NCBI GenBank assembly: GCA_003427395.1
Contig: BFEA01000658.1
Location: forward strand, 212,280 to 266,417
Length of the DNA: 54,138 nucleotides
DNA from: Chara braunii
Lineage: Eukaryota > Streptophyta > Charophyceae > Charales > Characeae
Direction: 5' to 3'
Below are positions 22,881 to 31,780 of the stretch, one piece after another. Within the stretch, counting starts at the first letter, position 1; every line of letters starts with the position of its first letter. The notes under the pieces were generated by a model that saw only the letters and a program-made list of their open reading frames with translations, had not been told where the DNA came from and searched no databases. Position numbers and translations under genes: made by a program.

Positions 22881-25663
22881 TATCGAGCGCATCGACTTCC
22901 TCCTTTTTCGCAAAGGCGAGAGCCCTCCCGGCCATGTCACGTAGGAGATAAACAAAAACTATAGAGACAACTTGAGGACGACGTATAAATAATCCCGCGG
23001 ACCGTCGAGACGGCCGTGGCCGAGTCCTTCCTTCGCCGCTTTAGCGGGGTGCGCTAGCTATACATCCGGCGGTCCCCTACGACAGGATAGGTTCCCACGG
23101 GGCATAAACTTTCCTTCCCTAAGGGGTTGTCACCACACTTAAGGGCGTGTCCCTACCGAGCTACTGACCCACATGCGAAAGCTTTCAAATGCAATCGCAG
23201 AGGTAAATCAGTTGAGGGTGTTTGCTCGTTCGCTGTAGTATAAATACTCTTGGTTAACGCCAAGCGGACCCGGACGTCGTCCGTTTCTAGGGCGATGATC
23301 TCCTCGGTACGGAGCAGACGTCGGTCGACTAGGATGGTCTCAACCAAGTGTGAAACCCTACATTAATCCTAGTCCCTTAGACATACCGTCTAAAAAAAAT
23401 TATAACAACCACACATTATTATATCAAAAAGATCGACCGTAGTCGATAGAAATGAATATTCAATCTGAAATGATAATTGAAAGAATCAAAATCATCATTA
23501 GATATATCCAAACACATAAGATCGAAAAACAATCTGATTATCTCAGGTCAACACCACAAAATTCATACAACCGCCAACGAGGAGTTAGCTTTCAACAACA
23601 ACATAGATGCAACTGACGTTACCAAATACATTCATTTCAACTTACCGCTGACCTAAATTTAAGCACGCTCACACGTGTCTCCATGCATTCCTAATCTTAT
23701 TGGTTGACAGACTACTTTGCAAATAATTATTGATCAGGGACATTGCTTGAAATGTTGCATGCCTCTCCCTCTAGGAAGTGGTCTGGGACACTTTTCCTCC
23801 TCGTCCGAGCACAATATTCGGATCTAAAAAGTCGGCCCGTCTCCACCGAATCGGCAAAGTACCCCCCCATAAAACGGTCCACTTTGGGATCGATAACAGG
23901 GCCGACTCCTAAAGCACCGAACCCTCGCCCCAGATTCTTCCTGAAGAAAAAAAAATTGTTCACCGCAATTAATTTCAATTATTATCATTTTTTCTAAGTT
24001 CAGGGTAACTTGGACGAAAAGAAACAGAATGAGATAGAGCATGCGAATCATTTGGACAGGTATAGGTAGATAAGTGATTCGGGATAGAAAAGGTTCATCC
24101 TCAGGGAATAAACTAAGTTCATTTGATTTTTTCTACTTTATTTCAATTGCGTTCATTTACGACACGCACTCAAGTCGTTTTTACAGCAGGCAGACGAAGG
24201 GTAAAAAAAAAACAATCATTTTCTTCATCTCAAATAGGCATAATCAATCTCCTTTGCAAGCATCCTTTTACCTACCTGCACACAAATCCGAAGCAAACAA
24301 GATCGGGAAAACCAGGGAAAAAAAACCATACCCAAAGTCAGACATTTTCATTCACATGCATGACTCACACAACTTTCATCTACCTTTTTTTTTTAACATT
24401 CAAAACAACAGGGTAAGCAAAGTGTGGGTTCACATAGGTGTTAAGAGAAGTCTGAGTCAATCAACTAACTGAGCGAAGTTCGATTCAGCTCACTCAAGAA
24501 AGCCGAATAATATTACAATCAAAAGAAAATGACCGCCGCAGAATATGAAAATATGCGGCTCACAACTCCACAAGTTGCGGCCGTTCTCCTGAATCACGGT
24601 CCTTGTCCTTCTTCAAGTGCCCGACCACACCAAGGTTGGGCCCACTCAGATGTCTGAATGAGATAACCCTCAAAGAGGGTGCTCCAATGACTAAATCTCA
24701 CGTCATCCCAACGTCCTGTACCGTTCTAACACAGTCTCAATTGCACCTTGACCAAGGATACTTCCCAACCAGCCGCAAGTCCACGCCGTCTCCAAGCATC
24801 ACGCCCGCTCACAATAGCCACACCCATATGTCGGTCCCGATCTCAAAATCAGTCTCACCTAGTCCCAAAATGGTCCCAATGCAGTCCCACACCATCGTCC
24901 ACAATATTAGGTGGTTCGGAACTCCAAATCGCTTGCTCCGCATACCGCCAAAAATAAATAAAATAAAAATAAAGGTGGCCCTGGCTCAAAACTACATGTG
25001 TCGTGAACCTCAATAATTACTACCGCGTGCACTCATTTCACACTCTCTTTACGTCGGCGGTCCACGACCCACTGCCGTACGATCCCAAACGCGCACCAGT
25101 GCTAGCCCAACCTATAGGTCGCACTGGAATCCACCATAATCGCTGCGCACCACAAAACGGAATTGTCGTTCACCGCACCGTCAAAACTGGTACCCCGACT
25201 GTCGTGCCAAAAAAACATTAGCAGCAGTTTCCCACTGAAGTGTCACTGCCGTGTCAAAATTTCGCTAGCGTATCCTCACAAAAAAAATAATGTCGTTGTT
25301 GTACCGCGAAACGGACAGCCCCTCCCGTTAAGGAGACCCTGATACCGCCACGCCGTCAGTCCGGCAGCACCTCCCCATCGAAGTGTCGCTACTGTCATGC
25401 CGTTGAGCAACGCTTCCCCACACTTACGTTAAAAATTTTCAGCGCTGCACAAAAATCCTGTAGTACCTTCCCTTAGGAAGGCCAAAGCCACGGCGGCAGT
25501 CTGGCAGCACAACCTCACTAGAAAAGGTGCCGCTTGCTGCACCGTCCACACCCTGACGCAGTCCACCGGTCGCGGCACCCATGCAGACTCCCAGCCTCGG
25601 CTATGGCTGCCGCCTGTCTCTCCCCCAACCTCTCCTGCAGACCTCCGGCACCTCACCAACACT
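22881..25663 (-). repeat. Long LTR, copy C1 (3' LTR of the minus-strand element)
   Basis: It is collinear with 31781-34610 over its whole length. Shared landmarks include CCGAGCTACTGACCCACATG, CACACATTATTATATCAAA, GACCGCCGCAGAATATGAAA and CACCGGTCGCGGCACCCATG. It starts TATCGAGCGC where copies B and C2 have TGTCGAGC, so the terminal dinucleotide appears mutated. The match to C2 ends after CCAACACT at 25663. No coding frame is conserved between the two copies, which supports LTR or other non-coding status. Confidence 0.78.
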
Positions 25664-25830
25664 TGTACTTGAGTTACGAGGGACTCTCTGCACGCTTTGT
25701 GGTGGTTTCCAGCTTGTGAGGGTCGTCGAGTTGTTCTCTCGTGGTCGAACGAACATTGTTGCAGTGCCTCTCTCTCTCAGGGTTGTTCCGACATCTCGCT
25801 CATGGCTGGCAATAGTCACGATTGTCGAGG

Positions 25831-25833
<3 letters not shown>
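25664..25833. other. Sequence following LTR copy C1
   Basis: Similarity to copy C2 ends here. No polypurine tract for the minus-strand element is obvious at the junction. The stretch leads into a GA microsatellite. No gene is visible. Confidence 0.4.

Positions 25834-25878
<45 letters not shown>
25834..25878. repeat. (GA)n microsatellite
   Basis: About 22 GA dinucleotides. Any RERER-type frame across it is spurious. Confidence 0.97.
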
Positions 25879-25880
<2 letters not shown>

Positions 25881-25899
25881 GCCGACCAACAGGTAAGTG

Positions 25900-27115
25900 G
25901 CGCCCGTTCGTTTATTTTAACGGGCTGCAAATTTGCGCCAGGATTTGGCACTTCCCCGGTGCCAGATGCGGGCGCAAAAGGGTGTTGAAGACCCTGCCAG
26001 AGCTTGACTCTAGTTCGACTCAGTGAAATGACTGTGTGGGGGAGGCTGCTCGTTTCGTAAAACGAGCTGCTCCCTGCCCAGGGAAAAGAAAGGGGGTGGA
26101 AAGAAAAAAAAAAGAAAAAAAGGAAAAAATATATATAACGGCCACGTACGTGGCCGAGGCCGCGAAACAGGTGCAGCCCCAGAAAGTTCTAGAGGCTGAT
26201 GGGACTGCGCCTGTTCATTGTGAATTGGCAGCAATAAATAGCTTGCTACAACCAAATCCAGGGGCACCTGGCCTGGGAGAACGGCCGGGTACTCCTGGGG
26301 AGTGATGACCTAGGGTTCTCTAAGGGGAAACCAAGGTATCTAGCTCTTGGCCATTAATTTTGATAAAGGGTCAGGAGGACTGACGATTTTTGTTTGGGTA
26401 TGGGCAAGGCAGCTGCCCACATGCCCTTAGCCAGCCATAAAAGCCAACATCTTACCCAGCAGCCTCACACTTGTGGTAGTGTTGCTGGGCATTCTACTTG
26501 AAGTAGATGCTGGTTGGCTGGCATTGTGCTATAGTGACGCTCCCCGAAACTGGCCGCCTTATGGCGACAGATTTGTTCAATTTTGCACATCCTACTAGTA
26601 AGGTGACAGCCCGTTCGTAAAAACGAACAGGCACTTACTAACTTCACTAATAAACGAAAGAGAACCCAACGAAATAAAAAAAAATATATAAAACAAATCT
26701 AATGAAAAAAAAATCTAGAAAAATAAAAACAAAAACAAAAACAAAAATAAAACTTACCTGAAATGATACGATTTCATGTTGTAACGGGCACCACTTTAGG
26801 CCTTGCTGCACTACTCTCGAACTGTACAAAACAGGAGTGAATCTTCGCCTAAAACATGGCGAGATACGCCACCACGATTTGTCTTTCGTGCATCTCGAAA
26901 ATAAGTTTTTTTTTTTTTCTTCTTTTTTTAACTATGACCCGTTCGTCCGAAACAACGGGTGCTTAATGCTTCAACAAGGCACCAAAAAGATGAAAAAAAA
27001 ACAACAAAAAGAAAAGAAAAAATCTAAACAAAATCTAATAAGAAATATATAAATTAAAAAAAAGACACACTTACGTGCTACAAGAAAACGGTCGCCCGTT
27101 TTCACGGGCGACTGT
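25900..27115. repeat. Cluster of short hairpins between A-rich tracts
   Basis: Perfect stems: GCCCGTT/AACGGGC (25902-25925), palindrome GCAAATTTGC (25927-25936), GCTCGTTT/AAACGAGC (26048-26067), the 18-bp palindrome CGGCCACGTACGTGGCCG (26139-26156), GTTCGT/ACGAAC (26613-26628), CCCGTT/AACGGG (26938-26959) and GTCGCCCGT/ACGGGCGAC (27091-27112). A-rich runs separate several of them. The recurring CCGTT..AACGG stem suggests a dispersed palindromic unit. Function is unknown. Confidence 0.7.
26369..26541 (+). repeat. ~170-bp repeat, inverted relative to 34612-34785
   Basis: This segment (GACTGACGATTTTTGTTTGG, GGGTATGGGCAAGG, CCATAAAAGCCAACATCTTA, CCCAGCAGCCTCACACTTGT, CTACTTGAAGTAGATGCTGG) is the reverse complement of 34612-34785 with few differences. 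The other copy has TATAAAAG where this one has CATAAAAG. It resembles an LTR promoter segment but no LTR ends are identified. Confidence 0.85.
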
Positions 27116-28540
27116 CAAGTGCACTTGGGCTGACTCGCCCCAGTCACTTCCTAGTGCGCCAAGTGGCGCTCCAATTTCAGTTTAGCTTTAGTTTTTTTTT
27201 TTTTTTTTTACCCTTTGATTTACGCGTGTCATCCTTCACAGGGGCCATGCAGATCTGCGTGGTCAATCTCGACCAAGCGATCTTTGCGATCGACAGTCGG
27301 AATCGACCGCGCTGATAACATCCTAGGTGGCCAGCTCCAAAAGAAGCTAGCCCCATAGCACAGTCTCTTAGATTCGATCCCAGCGTCTGTCGGGTGAAAG
27401 TCATGGACTGTAACCTACTGGGTTAGGTCCTATCACAGGAGCTAGAACTGCGCCTCTTCTATATGTAGAGGTGCAGCCCCCAGTAGGCCCAGCCCACACT
27501 GAGCAGACCCAACTTGCCTTGCCCAGCGCTTCCCCTGTGGATGGTTGCCCATCCACGGCTCAAAGATCACTCACGCTGTTAGGCCTCAGCCTCGGCCTTT
27601 CGACCCTCTGTCTCGAAGAAAATGCCCGCGGCCCTAAATCTTCCTATTCCTCCCGTGTCACGGCCTCATACCCGGCGCATCCCTCTTTTTAGCCTACTTA
27701 GGCCCTGAATCGCGCGGCTTAGTCATTATTTTAGGTAGAATAGGTCTAACTTTAGCGTTTCCACGTCCACGTGCCTCTGCGGCCTCGACAAAAGCGGAGC
27801 ACTACTAGTTACTGCCGTTACTCTCGGACGCCACAAGCATCCAGACTACAACTAAAAAACTTTTAATCTCTCAGTCGTAGGTCAAGTATGAATAAACTTT
27901 TGACAAACGTCAATCTCATCAAGTCCTTTCATTTCAACGAAAAGGTCAGACAATGTCCGACATTTAAAATTCCTGGTAAATACCCTTGTAAGGGTATTTG
28001 CCCCGACAACATTTCCGGACCCCATTGAATGACGTCCCCGTCGTTCACCATCAAAATTAAGACTCTCATAAAATATTTATGTGAAACCAAAATTTACAAT
28101 ACACAACATGTCAAACATTCGTCCGGAATCAAACCGGACTTTTCCGTTAATGAAACAAAATTTCTTCTCATCACTATACCATCAAAACTTGGATCCAGGT
28201 CTAGCCTCTGGAAGCCTTCAACTTAAGATAACTCTTTCAGAATGATCCCAACATCATCCCACTGGCGGCTACTCAAAATTTTTTGTCCCTCTGAATGGTA
28301 CCAACAATCCTCCGACTAGATCCAAAACAAAATTCAATCAGTCGATACCTGCATTGCACTTGAGTAGAACTCAAGTGCGTCAAGAATAACCCCTGACATG
28401 TCTTCTAAACGTATCAACTTCCTGGAGTTGTTCAAACGTAGTTAGAACGAACCATTCAGAGATAAATTATTCTTTTAAAAGTTTTTATTCATGTATTGCC
28501 ATATACTCACGATATTGACCCGTAGCCACTGTCAATGTCA
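27116..28540. other. Unassigned interior of the Gag-only element
   Basis: No gene is supported. It contains a T18 tract (about 27191-27209) and a TTCGATCCC word near 27369, without a foldable tRNA. From about 27960 the sequence becomes AT-rich and leads into the 'CATACATCC' minisatellite. Confidence 0.4.
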
Positions 28541-28554
28541 CCTCAAACAACATT

Positions 28555-29985
28555 TTCCTCTAAAAGGTCTGACAGATTTCATACATCCGGACTTAAACCG
28601 AGAAATGGAAACGTGACATATCTAAATATCATACATCTGGTTAGCTTAGGAAATGAGAATCCAATATGAGAATTATGCATCCAGTCAAAACTGAGAAATA
28701 AACATTCAAATTCAATTTCATACATCTAAACATCGCTAGGAAATGAAGGGTTATATACCATACATCCGACTTTAGCCGGGAAAAGGAAAACCCCCCTGAA
28801 ATCTATAAATCCAGTGCAAACTGGAAAATAGATACATAGGTCGAACACCATACATCCAATTCTAGTCAGGGAATGAACAACCCAAGTGTGCACCATACAT
28901 CCGACTTGTGTCGAGAAATAAGGGATTAAACCACCAGTATCTCCGAGCCTGTTTTTGCCGACCCTGAATTTCACTGCGCTCCGATTTTGCCGAGTCTGGG
29001 TACCACTTCGTTTTCTTTCTGGTACTCTCACGGAAAAAAAAAAAGCAAAGTTGTGGCCATGAACCTCAGAAAAAAATAAAAAACAAAAAGGAAACAAAGC
29101 TTTGGTCGTGATTGCAATTGTATAGATTCTTGGAAGTGGTAGTGTGAGTGTGCCCTCAATGAGAGCATCTCAGCCCCGTGGCCAGGTTGTCAGATTCCAA
29201 AAAGCGAATAAGAGGGGGAAAAAACGGGCACATGGATCCGGTCGTGAAAATGGTTGGATACATTCCCCTAAGTGTCAGTGTGATGAACCTTACAATCCTT
29301 TGACAAAACACAACTTAAGCAAATCACGGAAAGCTTGAGCAATTCACGGACAGGGAACTCATAAGAAACACACGACCAACAAAAAAAAGAAACAATAACA
29401 TTCTGAATGTGACCGCCTTACCTGTAAGGTGCATTATGTGGAGGAAGATCTTGAGCACGGCCTCCTGGACTACCCAGCCCGACATCTTTGCAGTAGAGAA
29501 AACATTTTTTTTTTCCGTTTTTTCCATCACTATAAAATTCAAATTTATGGGACATTGTTGAGCTTGTGTCCCACCCCAAAAAGTTCGGGTACTGACCAAG
29601 ACATAGTATTTTCTTAACATTGGCGGAGGTACTGGTGGTTTAACCTGAAATTCATACATCCAGACGAGTTGGGAAATAGATACATAGGTTCCTCCATACA
29701 TTCAACTCAAGCCACAGAGAATGGACAACTCGAGCATACACCACACATCCGACCTTTGTTGAGAAATGTGAATTTAACCTGAAATTCATACATCCAGACA
29801 AACCGGGAAATAAATACATAGGCCCCACCATACATTCAACTTCAGTCAGGGAATGGACAACTCAAGTGTATCATACATTCAGGCTTTCCTAGAGAATGAC
29901 TGCACACTTTTTCGCCATACATTCAATCATAACTGAGAGATAAACATCCGTTTGTTATACATTCAGTCAATGTTTGGGGAATGAT
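28555..29985. repeat. Minisatellite of ~40-bp 'CATACATCC...GAGAAATG' units, interrupted
   Basis: Words CATACATCCGACTT, then an AGYCGGGAAATG-like word, then CAACCCAAGTG or similar recur roughly every 35-55 bp at 28575-28925 and again at 29645-29985. The two blocks were one array before the TTAA-flanked element at 28930-29639 inserted. Units are degenerate. No coding frame follows the period. Confidence 0.85.
28930..29639. mobile_element. TTAA-flanked 710-bp TIR element (piggyBac-like non-autonomous)
   Basis: TTAA at 28926-28929 and 29640-29643 flanks inverted ends ACCACCAGTATCTCCG (left) and, read on the minus strand, ACCACCAGTACCTCCG (right): 15 of 16 bases match. The host minisatellite provides an empty site: about 29765-29790 reads GAGAAATGTGAATTTAACCT uninterrupted, and joining the flanks here gives the equivalent sequence with one TTAA. 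TTAA targets are typical of piggyBac-superfamily transposons. No transposase frame is present, so the copy would be mobilised in trans. The superfamily call rests on TSD and TIRs only. Confidence 0.8.
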
Positions 29986-30129
29986 AACTCGAAAAGAGAT
30001 AATGCTGCAAGAGTTATCACCAATTTCACCGCAATTTACCAAAATCAACATTGAATACAATTTCCTTCCAGCGAACTAACGAATCACTTGATATAATTAT
30101 GTCAAAACAACCTATGCTTGCTCTCTGCT

Positions 30130-31117
30130 TGCATGAGTCTTGCTTATTACATTATTTATATCATTGCTCTGCCAAGACGGACAATAATGTGGAGTGTGTC
30201 CTATCAAACCACAAGAGTGACACCTCACTTTCTTCCACCAATTCCCCGCCTATCGAGAGCGACGATGGTCAGGATTGTTCTTGGCCGCATACTAAATATT
30301 AATGACTTTCGGTACATCCAGAGGTCGAGGTTGAACCTCCTCTTGTCTATGCCTTACATTTCTGACAACAGAGTTAACTGTACCCTTCCACTTCACATAA
30401 TTACATTCCTTCGACAAACCAATAACGCCTATCAGCTCGAAATATTTTTCGCTCATAACTTTCAAAGACTTTCACCTCAGAAAGTTCTCTCAAAATACGA
30501 TCATCACGCTGGTCCGCATCGCTATTAGAGACTAACTGCTGACGCATGTTTTTCAGATTCAGATGGGAAACCTGTTCAAAACCATCATTCAAAGCATTCT
30601 CACGGATTTGCTTCCAAACAAAAGAAGACTTGACACCTTTCAATAAAACCCGTCATTTTACCTCAGAAAAGTTCACAAGAAACATCCTACTCTTATTCAT
30701 TTCTGAGAGGTCTGAAACAAGACGAACCACTTGCTCAAACACAAAAAGGAACTTCCTGAACGTAGGATATTTGTCACGACAAACATTCTGGAGGTCATCA
30801 CGAGTCAGACTTTCATTCCCAAGTTGGAACATGTCGAACATCGTTTGATCGAAATCATTCCAACTTCTTGCTTCTGAAACTAGTCTCGCTACCTCACGAC
30901 GAACGTCTTTATGCACCAATGACACCACTTTTTTCAGCATCGTCTGCTCATCCCACTCATGAGCAGCGACCAATTGCTCAAACGCTGAAATAAATTTCAC
31001 AACATTGTCACCATTAAAAATCGGGACATCAATCTTTGAAGCAGTTGCCACTCTTTCGATCTTCTCTCCGAGTGTTTCAATCAACTTCTCCATTTTGTCA
31101 CAAGGACCGCCATTCAC
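30130..31117 (-). pseudogene. Retrotransposon gag with CCHC zinc knuckle
   Basis: The minus-strand ATG at 31117 opens a frame to 30401 (about 238 codons) with one in-frame TGA at 30655-30653. Residues 1-155 look like a retrotransposon capsid: an N-terminal helix MEKLIETLGEKIERV, then IPVF-like PIFNGDNVVKFISAFEQLV, then EVARLVSEARSWNDFDQTMF. After a frame change, the minus strand at 30222-30181 encodes CHSCGLIGHTPHYC, a perfect CX2CX4HX4C nucleic-acid-binding knuckle, preceded by a basic stretch. Gag would form the virus-like particle and package RNA. It sits just downstream of the primer site and LTR on the same strand. The stop and frameshift make it non-functional. Confidence 0.83.
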
Positions 31118-31607
31118 CCTGCTACCTTCCGCCGTCTCACTGCGACAAGATTAACCTGCAGGCGATAAGGCATAAAGGTAAGAAGCCGAAATGATTCGTG
31201 AAGTCAATCACCGTTAGCATATAAATAATATCGGACTTTCATACTACTCCATCGAGGTACGATCAATTCATACCTTGTCCTCTAAGAACGTGCTCAAACG
31301 CTGAAATAAATTTCACAGCATTGTGACCATTAAAATCGGCATATCAATCTTTGGAGCAGTTGCCACTCTTTCGATCTTCTCTCCGAGTGTTTCAATCAAC
31401 TTCTCCATTTTGTCCCAAGGATGCCATTCAGTCTGCTACCTTCAGCCATCTCGCTGCGACAACATTAACCTGCAGGTGATGAGACATAAAGGTAAGAAGT
31501 CGAAATGACTCGTGAAGTCTATCACCGTTAGCGTATAAATAATATTGGACTTTCCTACTACTCCATCGAGGTAAGATCAAGTCATACCTTGTCCTCTAAG
31601 GAAGTAG
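30976..31607 (-). repeat. 316-bp tandem duplication covering gag start and leader
   Basis: GCTCAAACGCTGAAATAAAT occurs at 30976 and again at 31292, and the two 316-bp units remain alignable to about 31607. Unit 1 contains the start of gag; unit 2 repeats the first ~45 codons (minus-strand ATG near 31411) plus the leader, but has lost an A in an A-run (AAAAATCGG to AAAATCGG), shifting that frame. The upstream duplicate AUG would lie 5' of the real one in the element RNA. Confidence 0.88.
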
Positions 31608-31760
31608 TATTAATATAGAAAATGGATCTAACTACCTTAAAAGTAGGTTTGATAACGGTATGCCATCAAACTTATTTTCAAAAGATGATAGTTTGAAATC
31701 AAAATAATTCAATAAATACCAGAATGTTATGCCGCTAGGGACAACGGTAATTTGTCGTTA

Positions 31761-31778
31761 TCCCCGGTAACTACGCCA
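31761..31778 (-). promoter_or_regulatory. Reverse-transcription primer-binding site, tRNA-Asp type
   Basis: The minus strand reads TGGCGTAGTTACCGGGGA, complementary to the 3' end of plant tRNA-Asp except at three positions, and lies two bases from the LTR end at 31781. This fixes the element's orientation and names the right-hand repeat as its 5' LTR. The tRNA assignment rests on the known TGGCGCCGTTGCCGGGGA site. Confidence 0.75.
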
Positions 31779-31780
31779 CT

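Noticed and set aside
27240-27400. Possible tRNA or tRNA-derived SINE (TTCGATCCC word)
   Set aside because: A B-box-like word alone; no convincing A box, anticodon arm or acceptor pairing.
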